The notes under the pieces were generated by a model. That model saw only the letters and a program-made list of their open reading frames with translations, ran no database searches and was not told the DNA's origin. A stretch of 64,000 nucleotides of DNA from Rhynchonema sp. JSB1_4 (taxonomy: Eukaryota > Nematoda > Chromadorea > Monhysterida > Xyalidae): contig JASAMV010002310.1 in the NCBI GenBank assembly GCA_030248065.1, forward strand, positions 1-64,000. The letters run 5' to 3'. Below are positions 24,030-37,447 of this stretch, piece after piece; the first letter of the stretch is position 1, and every line of letters begins with the position of its first letter. The translations under genes were made by a program, and so were the position numbers.

Positions 24030-27000
24030 AGACGAAGAACCGTTTCAACTTTGAAGGCAACAACTATGCGACTTACGCAGCCCAGCTGGCCATGGCATGC
24101 CTTCGGCTTGCTGTACTTGTCCTTGCCTTTAAAGTTGATCCGGCCCGAATCTGAATTTGGGACATCTCAGGCCCAGTCCTTTGAGCCCAGCCAACCCAAA
24201 CAGCTGCTGGGATACGCACGACCGTATCACCAGAATGTGTGAAAGAGCGGTGAAGAATAAATCACGTGTACATACTTTCCAGTACAACATATTTTCGACA
24301 AAAATAAATATGAACAAATAGAACATCCAGTCAAAACAAAACCTACATATGTATAGCAACGAAAACAATGCGGAATGCGTGATTGCAATTTACGCAATGC
24401 AACGCATACCTAGTACCTACACGTATACTTTTCTTTTAAAAATCTTATCTGCTGAAAATAATCCATTTGAAATGCGTTATTATATCAGTTTTGTCAAAAC
24501 ATTCATAGGAAACTAAAATAATTTCGAAATAATAAAATATTGTATCTGCGGTATAATAGTGAACATCATTGTTGTTTTGTTGGCACAGATATAAAACGGA
24601 CGGAGCTAGAGAAGTTGGTGTCTACATAAATTGACTGATCAAAGCCCGTACCATACGTAAATCAGATAAGGTTTTGGGGTATAATTTCGCCATAATACGG
24701 CGAACGAATAAATTTTTATTTTTTTAAACGCGCAGCAGTTTAGGAAACATCTAATGATGTCTATATATATTTTAACAGTACTAATCCTAATCCTGGTAAT
24801 GATCAATAACCTTGAGTGCACTGTTGTTTAAAGGTTTTTTAAACGGTATTTTTTTAATATTGAAAGCACATTGATAAAAACTCGTGAAAATCTGCCAAAA
24901 CATCATAATCGCCTTTCGGCGACCAACAGCGATGAGGTTTTGTTATTGTTCCAGCTGCCAAGAAGCTCCTCAAATTTTCAGATAGCGCCCCCAAACGTAT
25001 ATTGTACATTGCCATTGATCGAGAAAATATTATCCCTCGTTTCGAAAAGCTGTATCTTTGATCGACATAAGACCAGACCCGTATGAGCTGCTGCTGGGAT
25101 TGATTCGATTTTAGAGTGAGTTCTAACATTCTATAAGCGGACGGGCACAGGGTTACCTGTGGAAATATTTTGATTGCACCATCCCATTATCCCGATAATA
25201 ATCTAGGGCACAAAAAGTTGCATAAAAAACAGAGATCACAGTTTATACAATGTCAGCGACACACAGAGCCGTTTGCGCAGTCTTGGCTGTGGGTCGCGTG
25301 CGAGTGCGCATAGTAATACAATAAAACCGGTCAAAAATAATCTTGATTCTTTTTCGGTACTGTGGCTCGTCTTCTTTCTCTGATCACAGACTCACTGTGT
25401 GTGTGTATGTATGTGTGAATGAACAATTTGCCCACATTTGGCATATACGAGCACGCAGATGAGAATATAGGTATATTATCCAAAACGAATTTTAAATTGA
25501 ACTTTAACCCGTACGATATTCAAGAAAAATACGAGGGGTGCGCATCATACTGTAGAAAAAAGACAGGTGCGCGCACAAAATGCACTTTGTGTACGTTGTC
25601 CAAGGGGGCTTTATTATTGTGCATTGGGTTTGGGTGTTGTTCAGGTCAACTTTTGGTGGTGAACATCTTGGTGTTATCAGTGCCCATACCTACTTTGGTA
25701 ATGTACACAGGGAGAGAGAGACGTGCAGGTTTCGCGCGCGGTCGGCGGTAAATCTGTGTCGATTTGGAGTCTTTTGTGATTTGTAATGGCTGCCAGTGCA
25801 CTGATGAACACACACAACAGCGTCCATAGTACTTCGGCGCTGTTCTTTTTGTGAATTTCTCTCTCACACGCACACATCATGCATGCGTCAATCAATTATG
25901 CCTCTGAACTTGTCAGTGACTCATGCACCAGGAAATCTTATTTGGTTGCGGTTCCTTTATTCAGTTCCCAGTGATTGGTCACGTTGCGAATACCGTACCG
26001 AAGCGCAAAGACGAAAAATAGAACAATCTGGTGCGACGATGAAGTGTGGGTCGTAGTTCTTGAATGCAACCATATTTTCCGTATTTCTTTTTGAATTCAT
26101 ACGTCGAGAGATCATACAACAGCATCATGGCGAGAAAAACGGTTATGCACCTCACATGGAGAATGGAACGATGCGCCATTCTGTTCAGGAGAGGTTCCGT
26201 TTGTTACGCCAAGTTGAATGCGGAACTTTTCGGAAAACGGAAAACCATGTTCGGATGTTATGCAATACCCGCCCACAACAACATCACGTTTTGTACTATG
26301 AGCATTGTTATTCCTGATTTATGATCGTCACATGCGAACAGGCGAGGAGGTGACAATGGACAATAACATAAGACTGAAGAACGTGACGACAAAAGGAAAT
26401 GTACTGAAGTAAAAAAAGTTGTAAGAAAACAATACAGCACAATGCGCCCGCAAGCCTGCTGCCTTTGCTTTCTGCTACTTAGAAACTGCGGCCTTCCATT
26501 TCAAATTCCTATGTCAGCAGGACGACACACACACAACAATAATACAAGGCACTTCTATTATTTCAGCTGTGTTTGACGAAAAGATAACATGGTTGTCTTC
26601 ATTAGCATAAGCAGGGTAAAAATGCACTGGGAGGACGTGTGCAAGGGGTAAGAAATGCTTCAAAACAGACCCGATCACGATCAGAGAACACAAAGGGCGA
26701 AATCAATTTTTGGTGATCGGGCCCGGTCGTGCGTGCCTCATCGAGGGATTAATCGCAAAATACTGAAGCAGAATGAGCGTGGTACGGATATCATTACGAT
26801 GTGGTAGCATCCAATGTGATTCATTTTTGCACCAATGTAACATTGTTTCCTACAAATCTACGCAGGTCACAGGGTGACTTTAGCTAAGGCATTAGCTTTA
26901 GAATATTTTTTCGCAATCTTCCGAATAACCCCCAATCAATCGGCACTCTCCGACACGAGAAATACCGCGGTGCACAGAGCGATATCGAACTTTGTGATCG

Positions 27001-28680
27001 CAGTCTTTGCATTTGAGATACTATTGTTAGATTTACTGGAACCACTATGCTGTTCATTTTCTTTGGCTTTACATGGAAAACTACATACGATACACTGCAG
27101 GCCGGGTGGTTCGCAGCCGATGGGCATGATAACAAATGCGCGAATCGAAAGAGAAACATTGTGCCAACGTGAATATATCTGTGCGCCGAAAACGTTGGCA
27201 ATTCGACTGCTTCAATTACATATCGGTTTGCAAAATATGTATACGCACATATGCCCCCGTGTTGTTTGGTCCCAATAAACTCTCTTAAAATTTATCTCCT
27301 AATATGTGTGGGTGGGTCTCCTCGGTGAACCGCATTTTGTGCAGTGCCAGTTCTAAATGACAAAAAAATATTGCTGTTCCGGTACCGCCATACTGCAATC
27401 ATAGTGTACATTTGATGTTGGGTGCGCAGCGCACACGTGCGCACTCACCTACCGTACCCCAGTTCAACACAGATCGTGTCGAGACCAAACGTTGCTTGGC
27501 GGTGAGCCAGTTTCGCGCCAAAATTCCCGAGCCTTCACATAACACATAATGCCTGGGTGATAGGAACACAGCGCATTGGTAAACAGTCCACTGTCGATAA
27601 TTCTGAATCTTGCCCTGATATTCCAAGGACATAGGGCTTCAGCCCGTTTTTTGGCTGTTTACAGTTTGCGTTGCATTTGTATGTAGCATAATCGATCATG
27701 TGGGCTCTTGGTGCACAGGCATCTTCAGTATTTCCCGAATGGCCATCGACCTGTACATTTTGTGTGCACGTGCGTGTGGAAAGGCCCAAGAAAATACATA
27801 CATAGCAGAGTCCTTTTCCTTGCTTCCGCCGCCCCCACCCCTCACATGCCGACGACGACTAAAAATACATTATATACGATCCTTGTGGTGCCTCCCTGTG
27901 CTCTGTTGTGTTCTTATGACCCGTTGTGTTGTGTTTGGTTGAGCGAAATGGAAATTGTTGTGTCTTGCTGCCTTAAATATGCGCACCGGTCATAGCCTTT
28001 TGTGATCACGGACACCGACAGACACCGGTACCAACTCATACTTGCTCACCAACCACCTGAGGGTGACTTATCGGACATCTGCTGGTCTGTCCCCTCGCTC
28101 TCTCTCTCTTTTGAAGCGATCATTAAATCAACTGTGATCTGTTGTAGTGGAAAATATATAAATTTGTTCTCGCACATGGTCTTTGTGCAGTATGTACAGT
28201 CTCAAGACATGTGCGTGTGGCTTCAGACCATCCGAAGGTCAATCAATGTGCACCCCTATACATACTTTCACCGACCCGCCTGTAAAGTGCTCGCTCACCT
28301 GTTACATGACCATGCCTGCAATCAGCAGCAGTAATCCGTGATTGATTGCACTTTCATGATGTACTTCTCTTTCATTCCAACTCACCTCAACCAACCGTTT
28401 CGCCTAGTGGATTTATTTGTACTTCGTTCTTTTTAGTCTCCGGCTTTTCGACGTTTATCTGATGCTCTGTAATCTTGTTGAATGTTTTGCAGATTGTCTG
28501 GGTATACGATGTTGCGCCCCCGCAGCGTATGACTGGGTGTTCGCTTATTGTACCGCAGAATCTATGTGCCTGTGCGTGTGTGCAGTACACAGTTGTGTGA
28601 ATCAGCAGCACATGTACTCACCGAGCGACCAGCAAAACGCCGCTTCGATCAATGTTATAACATTTCTATTCATTTCAGTC
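24030..28680. other. 4.6-kb gap with no recognised gene
   Basis: I read both strands and found no frame with family resemblance. The longest frame (26874-27278, +) has no domain I recognise and no good splice sites. Upstream exons of the Myb-type gene, including a DNA-binding domain, would be expected here if they exist, but I saw no W-rich Myb repeat. Confidence 0.4.
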
Positions 28681-28791
28681 AGATCGTGAGGGGGCCCAAC
28701 GCGATCCACTATAAATTATTATTCCCCAATCCGGCAATATATCGACAGTAAGCCATGTTTGAACGATTGTCCTGACACAAGAAGGCGCAAG

Positions 28792-31700
28792 ATGAAACGA
28801 GCAGCAGCCCCGTTCATGACGGGAACCAATACCGAACATTACCGACCGTCGATGTATCCAGGCAGCTATGGGACGGTCATGCCACCAACTGGTTACACTC
28901 CCGTTGCATACACACAATCGCGTTACGACACTTCGACACGGCAACAACATGATTCGGGGCTGGGCACCAGCATTTTATCGCAGTCTTCGTCACAGGTACA
29001 CCTTCACTACTTCTACTCTTTACTGTTGGTTTCTCGTGTGTGTGACCGTGGGAATATGTAAGTGGCTGATAAGCTGGTGGTGATACGAACTGGACATTAT
29101 TGCAAGTTTGGTTTTCATTATGAATGAGCCATCCAATTTGCAAAATTTTTAATGAAAATTGCGGACCGACACCATGAACGGTGCAGCGAGTAGTGCTCGT
29201 GTGACCTGTGTTGTACTTGGACCATGTGGCCTTTGTCAGGGTGCGTGCCACGTTGTCCTGAGTGCCCTTTCCCGACCGACAATAATAAATCACGTTTGGA
29301 GCGAGGGCGGCTCAGTGCTCTGTGTGCTGGTGGTGCTCTTCCGCAAACAACAGCTAAATGTAAATACACACAATCGAACCAAATGCGCACCTTTTTGCTC
29401 CATTCTTCAACTGAGCCACAAGCCAGATCGAACGCACCCAGCGAACAATTGTGTTTTCGCCGTGAGTGCACCACTCGCAGCAACATGTGGTCTCCATCTA
29501 CCGTACCCCTCGCCATAGTGGCACACAAGGGTATCCCCATTTATTAATGATCATTAGGGCAAACATTGAGATCGAGGTGTAACGTATGGTTTGGTGGTCG
29601 GATAGTTGGGCCACCTTGACTGTGCTGTGTTGTGTGACGCACGGTTGTGTGTCGTTGTTGTTGGGTGTCAGGGATGCCAAACGAATCCTGTTATCTAAGT
29701 AGCGTGATCTTGGTGCCCATCAACAGTCATCTGTGGGCGTGCGCCAATCTCGTCCGGCTTGTGATGTCAGAGCAAGATAAAACAGAAGCAAACAGCATTC
29801 GTTTTATTGATGGACGTAACTTTCGTTTTACAACCTGACAACACAACTTTAGCACGATGAATAATAAATGAGTTCTGCTGGAGGAGTTCTCTGGGCAAAG
29901 GGCGCGCAGAAACCACAAGATTTACCTCAATGATGTGCCAAGCAGAGCAGCAGGCAACCAAACACATACATATACATAGTGCAATTTGATCATCATAAAA
30001 CAATCGTGTTGTGCTGCTAAGGAGATGCACCCCTTCCTACAGGAACATGACGGATTACGTTTCATCAACGGATGTCATGCTGCGAAGGTGCACTGCGCAC
30101 CAAATTCTGAGTTGGGTTCGGTGTTGTTCTGTTGGGGTTGGGGTTCACTCCTCCGCACTTACAGACCGTTGCTTCATCATTCATAAAGTGGCTCATCGCC
30201 ACCAAAGGTGTTGAATTACACTTTCAGCACAATTTTGGTGTCGTTTTCCGGTGTGCAGCCTGCTGTTGTTGTCCGGTCATTTTTGGTGTCAGTGCGCTTG
30301 TCACTTTATGTACGAAATGACTCCATTTATTACTGGGTGCACTTAGTGCATTGCGCCAAACAAAGCCCCATTGCACACAGTAGGTGAGTTGGGGCCATGG
30401 GGTCTCTCTGGAGTTGACTTGAGTAGTTCAGTGTGACACAAAAGAACAATGCAGCGCCTTACACTACCCCATAGCCTCCGTACGCAATGTCGCAGTTGGG
30501 CTGCTGCCTGCCGCAAAATTGATGTGCACCACCCAGATATCCAATCCATAGGAGCAGCATAATTAGCCACGTGCTTTATGGTTACGTATGTAGGGGGTCA
30601 ATCAGGGAGACCGGGGATAGGGGGTGGGCATCGGACTCACTTATGTGTGTACAGTACATCAACATACAGAGTAAGCTCCACTGTTGTGTCCGAGATTACC
30701 CCCTTGTGCACTCTGCTCACCGACCCAAATGCCCCCACATAACATCTGCGCCCGTGTGTTGATTTTAGCCCGATGTCTATGTGCAGTTATGTATGTTATC
30801 CATTCACAGAATCTGTGCACAACGTGAATGTCTGCGATATATATTTTTTTACACAATCCTCGGGGGCACCATGGGTTTATATGGGCATTCTAAAATTACG
30901 TATTCCCTGTTTTTGTACTGCTGCGTGCGAGTGCGGTGCTGCCTCTTGTGATCTTGTGTGCTTGCTACAGGTCCGGGGACATCGTCGCGCGTTTTGACTT
31001 GGTCGCGCGTATTTCAACTAGCTTGGGTTTAGGCTAAGGCTTAGGTTTAGGCTTATGATCGGGCTTAGGCTTAGGCTCAGGCCTACACTTCGGCTTAGGC
31101 TTAGGCTTCCAGCCTTCCCTAACAGCCAGATATGTTGTAATTCACAAAACGCGCGACCATGTGACAAAGAGCGACGATGTCTCACAACCCTTGCTACACA
31201 GAGACACTACTGTTGCTTCGATCGTAATGTGAATCGTAAAACTGAATGTATGTTTGTGCGGGTGCACATTTATAGAACGTCGGTGTAAAAAAACGGTTGC
31301 ATCAAAATGTGGGCCACATTTTACATTTTTGCTGGATGCGGTATACAATTGAGATGGTGATCTTATCAAATCGGGAATGCTTCAAGACATAGCAGCACCG
31401 TAGGTGACAAGACGAGCTGCGCGTGAGAAAAAATTATGAAAACAGTAATGGAAAATGACAGACCAGTGATTATCGCCACTATTGTCTCTTTCAACAATAG
31501 ATGCAAATAATGCGTGAGAAAAATGTAACAAGCAGCACGAATTTGATGAACCATGTTGTGGAAGGGCACTATCGCGCACCCCGATACCAGCACTGTCCAC
31601 ACGAGGAAGGAGAGGAAAAAAAATAAAAGTGGGATGTCCAAAAAGCAAATTTGAAAATCTACCTGCATAACTACAGTATAAAAACGTTGATTTTTAGAGT

Positions 31701-34330
31701 TTCGAAGCTTCCTCATTGGTGAGCCCAAATCCAAACGCCGGCCAAGTGAGACAAGCAGCTTCATGGGCTGGGTGAGTTATTTGCCGTTGTTCAGGGAACA
31801 ATTCTTTTATCATTACACCAACCTCGGCAACACCAGACTCATAAGCAGTTTTTACTCGGCTTTAGACAACCAGTTCTCAATTTCAGGACCTCTTCTGCGT
31901 TTCCGACCGCTCCTTGTGTTCAACAAACCACACCGCAAAGATGCGTCAAGCACGAACCAGTCGCCGGTAGTACGCTCACTTTGTCAAATCCACGTGGAGC
32001 TCAAGGTGTGAAAACGCAAAATTTGCCTCTTTGTGCGATTCCACCATTTTTTATCTTTTGATTTCTGTTTAGGGTTCTGTTCCCGCTTGCATGCGTGTGT
32101 TGTTTCTGGCAGTGCATGACCACAAAAATAATTGTTGCTGATGTTCAGGATTCCGATTCTCGGGTAGCAGTCTTGGCACGCTGGGTGTGTCGAATCATCT
32201 CATACAAATAGGATCACCCGAAACCGCACCGCTCCACACACCAAAGGTTGGTCACACGTGATCGTGCAGTCTACCCTCTTTATAGTGACTTTATCGGGAC
32301 CGCGCGCGCCGACAATTTCGCCACGACTGGATAAAAAACATATATCCAGATAAAAACTGTACACGATGCGGCACCAAAGTTTGTTCGTCGAGAAAGGAAT
32401 TCACTGGAGGGTCACTAAAACCACTTCACATTTTTTCGATGATGAACCTATTAGCTTTGTACCTACGTATGTATATGTGAACCCCTATCACCCTGCAGGC
32501 GAGCAAACGCGTGCGTTACGATGGTGGGGGCCAGCCATCGAATGCTGCCAATGTGGTCACCCCGCCGATGACCTATGCATCGAATGTGCGCAGAAGACCA
32601 CTTGGTAAGCGATTCTTCTGTTAACTACAGTATATGACCAGTTCAATGCAGCATTTTTTGGGCAGCACATTGTACTTTGTACATTGTACGATTGCAGTGG
32701 CACACAACCCTGGCGTCGCCACATCCACGCCAATTCGGTACGCGGCACCCACAAATGCGCTGCAACAACAACAGCAACCACCGTCACAGGCGAATACTGA
32801 TGAAACGATAAGGTGAGCGTCGAAGTTTGGTTGTTGGTCGGGTTGTCAGACATTTTTTGCCACCTCGTCGCGAGTCAGTTTCTGGCCACTCCGCAGAAAA
32901 GGCAGCCTAACTCAAGCTGAAGGTAAAGCGCTATGAGCCGAAGCCTAATCGTAAGCATAAACCCAAACCTGAACCCAACATATAGTTAAAATGCGCGACC
33001 GATTGTGGTGGGGGTCAATCGGCCGGGGCTTGAGTGGTCTTGGTTCTGTGAAACCTCGATTTGCCTGCATTACAGGTGCATTTATAGTTGTCAACTGATG
33101 CTCCATTTGGCAGAGTCACAAATTAGCAACATTCAATGCGCAGATTACCGACCCCGCACGCATCAATGCCGACCACATCCGGCCACCCCCTTGCCCTGAG
33201 TCCCACATCCAAACAATTATTATCGATGGCAACGGATGGCGTGCTGCCCCGTACACCCACACCGTTCAAACGTGCAATGGCTGCCGTGCACAGGAAACGG
33301 GGCCGGATTGAACCGACGTCGTTGCTGGTTGGTGCTGCTGTGGGGAGATTCAAATGTGGCGCCTTGTGGCATCGAAATTGATGACTTCGTGGGACCAGAA
33401 GCAGCCGGTCACGTTCAGTTCAACAAACTTGCTCGAACTTCAGAACAAAGCACCGTTAAGAGAGTATACGTGTGGGAAGCCACCACTAGTCATTTCTGAC
33501 GATAACTTGTACCAACATTTATTGTGTGCCTTTCTAGGCGTATCGTATTTTACAAAGTCACAAAAAAATTTTTTTTTAGAACAACAACACGCCCCACCAA
33601 CTTGCTGAAGACATCCGAGAAATATTTCGACAAGACAGCAATGTCAAGCCAGAGCCGGTGCCCGATTTCAGTCTAACTCCGGTACGATATTCTATTTCTC
33701 TTATTTTGCATTATCAGATGGCCCACTTACGACGTAAAATTTGATTGTTGAATTTTTCCTAATTTTCAGTCGAAACTCGTGCCGGACCAAGAACGACAGG
33801 AGTATTCGCCATTCATGGGCTCAATCGATGCGACGACCACAGCGGGTGCTCCCGAGTCACAGACACGAAGCACAATATCGCATTGTGGCAATGGGGTCAA
33901 ATTACCGAACAACGCACGATACGATGCCAGTAATTGGCGGGCGGCGAAATCCCCCAAACCTGTCAGTTGTCTTTCGTGATGTTTCAGACCCTAAGTTTCG
34001 CAGTGTGTTTTTCGTAGCCCGTTTAGAACTGTTTTCACAGGCGGCAGGTGCACCAGATCTTCGTCAGTTCGAGTGCACCAGATGGCCACATGATCACGCA
34101 CAAACAAAATACGAACTACACTACATATTTTATGAGAAAGTTTTACGTCTCCAAGCTCGCAAAAACAGATGGCAATGGCTTGCGTTTTCGAACACTTCAC
34201 ACTTATGTCAAGCCCACTGATGTTTCAGATGACGGACGATTGGCTTGTGATTGTTTGCGGTCGCACATCGCCGCAACAGCAGCTCACACTTGACGCACAC
34301 AGATTCCTCAGGTTCAATCAAACATCCTGA
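28792..34330 (+). CDS. Myb-family protein, C-terminal region (B-Myb-like); DNA-binding domain not found
   Basis: Nine exons fit in phase: 28792-28995, 31795-32005, 32149-32246, 32499-32604, 32698-32812, 33144-33327, 33580-33681, 33770-33961 and 34229-34330, about 437 residues. Family evidence is in the C-terminal half. TPTPFKRAMAAV resembles the conserved TPTPFK motif of Myb proteins. TPHQLAEDIREIF resembles the following TPxxLxEDL segment. The last exon, with W-V-VCGRT-Q-LT-A-FL spacing, resembles the C-terminal Myb motif that contacts LIN9/LIN52 in MuvB. A VKHEP sumoylation-type site and a Q-rich tract lie in the middle. The R1R2R3 repeats are not seen, so either upstream exons are missing from my reading or the protein lacks them. 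The start codon, the second exon and the 33327 donor are tentative. Confidence 0.6.
30999..31160. repeat. Degenerate TTAGGC-type interstitial repeat with inverted ends
   Basis: Between ggtcgcgcgt (about 31001) and acgcgcgacc (about 31150), which are inverted copies, runs a tract of ttaggc, ttaggt and aggctt variants (31025-31112). TTAGGC is the canonical nematode telomere unit. It lies in the first intron of the Myb-type gene. Confidence 0.75.
32890..33005. repeat. Second, inverted copy of the TTAGGC-type element
   Basis: Reads as the reverse complement of the 31.0-kb element: gaagcctaatcgtaagcata, then aaacccaaacctgaaccc and aaaatgcgcgaccg. It is in another intron of the same gene and in opposite orientation, so the two could pair across about 1.8 kb. 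Confidence 0.6.
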
Positions 34331-35214
34331 ACAGTGTCAACAAAATTACCTGGGATTCTATACGTCATTAAACGATGTAATATTAGTTTCGCATACTGTA
34401 TTTATTTTGCTGATTGCCATTTATGCGTAAATGACAGAAATGCCTGGCCTATTCCTTTCATTTGCACCTGGTTTTTATTTTTAATCCATTCGTCTTTTAA
34501 AGTTTGAGTTTTGTTGCAATATGGCAAGCAGTGTGCTTTTGTGTTTTTGCGATCTTGAAAGTCATGTACATAAACGAACAGTTATTGTGACTAAACTGTG
34601 AATATTTGGAACGTTCAAGTGAAGTATTATGTGTTTCAATTTACTTTTTGGATGTATTTTTCTCGAAAATTTCATGTGCAGCGCGATGAAAATTATCTGT
34701 GAAATATAATATAATATTAATTATTGCTGTTACGTTTTTCGAATTAATGAACATAAAGTTTATGTGCGAATTATGTATTGCCCTACAATGGTACGATACC
34801 AATTCTATCTTCAGACGAGTGTTACCGATGGAATAAAAAGGATTAAAAAGAAGATAAAGAACGGTTACCTGGCTCACGTTTTAGGCTTGTTTCGTTTAAT
34901 CCGACCACGTAAACAGCAATTCAAGTTTTAGTAATCTGATACCGACCAGAAAAAGAAAATACAAATAAATGTAATGGGTATCTCGTTTCCACATGTGCCA
35001 TCGGACGGAAGTGTAAAACAACAGCAAAATATAAAAAGCAAATAAATGTGATGGTAGGTGTATTATACTGTGTATGTGTTTTTCAATGTCATTCCCGTTC
35101 AATAATCGATTCTAATTGAGCCCCCTTCGGCTCGGACCCCCAATGCCTGTAATTATTTTCAACATCGAATCGGCTTCCCATAAGTGTTTGTGCGTGGCAC
35201 AGTAGCATCCTCCA

Positions 35215-35957
35215 ATGTTCACCAACATGACTCCATTACGTGTCGTATCCGAGCGTGACCCACCCTATTCCTTCCCATGTGCGTATCGCAGTGGCTTGGC
35301 TCGAACACGATCCTGTTCCTACCCGGGTATCGATGCCGAAAGTATCGGTTTCGTGCTGCGTGCAGCTCAAGTGCCCTTTCGAATGTTGTGGCACGACAAA
35401 CAAACCCATCCACTGCACGTGATTGTCAGCAATAAGGTACACCTATGTGCTGTCATTATAGCGGCGGGAACTTTGACAGATGCTGCTTCAACGTCACAAT
35501 GATCAGACAAGGCATTTTGACTCCATTGTCACGATTTTTCGTTTGCAAGTGGATGTGGTTTGCTCGTGATGCAAAAAAAATTAAGCAAGTGTGGGAAATT
35601 TGCCCCAATCTATGCAAATTATGCAGGCCGAACTGACTTCAACCATGTTCCGTTCGACTGCGGATCGAAGGCAGCTATTTCGAATGACCAGCAAAGTGGC
35701 GCCGATTGGACACGCGGCTCTCGGTCGATAACCAACAGCCTCCTGCCATCCTTTTCTCACAGCCAACCCTCTTTCAAAGTTTTCAAAAAAAACATCATTT
35801 TTCAGTATCCGAGTCGGATTCGGCCGTTCCCGATGTCTGGTCGAGCTTGTCTTCGGTGTTGAATGTGTTCAAATGGAATGTCTGGCTGCTCATCGTTCTT
35901 CTCCTGATCACACAGAAGGCCTACTCGTTTGGCTATCGTTTTTCCTGGCATTATTAG
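35215..35957 (+). CDS. Small predicted single-pass membrane protein, unrecognised
   Basis: Three exons in phase: 35215-35436, 35627-35723 and 35806-35957, 152-156 residues depending on which of two nearby ATGs (35215 or 35227) is used. The N-terminal two thirds is soluble and basic. Near the C-terminus WNVWLLIVLLLITQ forms one membrane helix followed by an aromatic tail ending FSWHY, so a tail-anchored arrangement is possible. AATAAA lies at 36088-36093. I do not recognise the family. Exon calls rest on open frames and consistent splice phases only. Confidence 0.5.
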
Positions 35958-36600
35958 CCGGTTAGTTTGATTGATGTCATAATGCACGACCGCGGCAAAG
36001 CTCCTGATGTTTCAGGCTTATGGCGTTGTGGGTTACTGGCTGAATTGCTGTTGGAGCAAAAGCAGCCGAGATTCAGCAGTTTCAATGAATAAACTCATCG
36101 TGTCAGGCGGACTCCAGCTTTTTTCGGGTGGGGTCAGTTCAGGCCCGCATGTATACTGTATTTTGCCCTTCAGATCATGTCGGCTCATAGTCACTGCGGG
36201 TCTGGTCGGGCCCTGCCCGTCCCCATGCACATCACTAATCAGGGGTGTCAATCGGGCCGGGTTTGCCGGTCTCGCAACCCCCGACAGCGAATGCGTCACT
36301 GATCATCATTCGGGATCGGTTGGGTTGACCAATATTGACAACGAAACCTGCGAAAAGCAAGAGAATGAAATTTTTTTGAAAAAATTCCTCAATGCAAAAA
36401 TGCATCAAAGACGGCACAAAATCACAAAAAACAGTATAAACGGATAAGCGCAGTTCATGCTGCAGAGCTGACGATTGTCGGATCACTCAACTTGTTCACA
36501 AGACGACGACCTGCTTGACGCCAGCATGTCTGAATACAATGATTTCTTCTACGATGAAGACCGAATGTTGGTTTTTTCACCGTATTGTCTTGTCGGAAAT

Positions 36601-37260
36601 GGAACACCCCAGATCCCAATTGCCGTAAAAACCTAAATACAGCCCCCGGAATCAGTGTTGGAGGTGGGGGTTCCCCCAAAATAAAAAATTTCGGATACCC
36701 AGGGGCGGGTTGTTAAAAAATGGCAAGCAATTTTGAGCATTTTGAAGGTAGAAATGGGCGATTTTTACAGTTTTCGGAAAAATTTTAGGGTAGGATACCC
36801 CAGGGTAGTACTTGGAGGGGGGGGGGTCCCCCCAAATTCATCTATCTATCGTCAACACTTTTTGATTTCATCTATCTATCGTCAATACTTATGGGCAAAT
36901 CTATCTATCGTCAACAAATTCTGGGAACAATCTATCTATCGTCAACACATTTCGAACCCCAAAATGGGTATTTTTGCCTCAAAATGGCTCAAAATCGGTA
37001 TTTTTTGTCCCAAATAGGCAAAAAATCGCGCGCTGCGCGCGGATTTAGTACATCTAAGTACATTTTCGTTAATATTTACACATTATTACCTACTTAGTAC
37101 ACTATACTATACCTTGATTTTTGGCGACCCCCCCCCCCACCATCTATCTATCGTCAACAAGTTTGGGTCGACCCCCCCCAGATTTCGGACTTGGGTCATC
37201 TATCTATCGTCAACACATTTCGGGTCCCAATCTATCTATCGTCAACACCCTGACCAAGCA
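36601..37260 (+). repeat. Array of TCTATCTATCGTCAAC units and C-rich strings
   Basis: The unit tctatctatcgtcaac occurs about seven times between 36841 and 37245 at irregular spacing, separated by C-runs and GGTATTTTTG strings. A GCGCGC palindrome lies at 37026-37041. Two degenerate units recur inverted near 38117 and 38288. No coding signal. Confidence 0.7.
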
Positions 37261-37447
37261 CTACACTGGGATACCCCTGGACAAAAAGTCAGGATACCGA
37301 CACCGCTGGGTGAAAAAATCAAGATACCGGATACCGGATACTAGGGGGGTAACCCCCCTTCCCCCCAACGACACCATTGCCACAGCACTGCTCGGAATAG
37401 AGCCCCCCTAAACAAAGTGCCCTATACAGTAGTGTATTAGGGCTAGG

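Noticed and set aside
26874..27278. 134-residue plus-strand frame
   Set aside because: No domain, no splice context, and an overlapping minus-strand frame of similar length; likely chance.
36836..37250. CRISPR-like array of 16-base units
   Set aside because: Spacers are of very unequal length and content, the unit is short, and the window is a eukaryotic nuclear genome.
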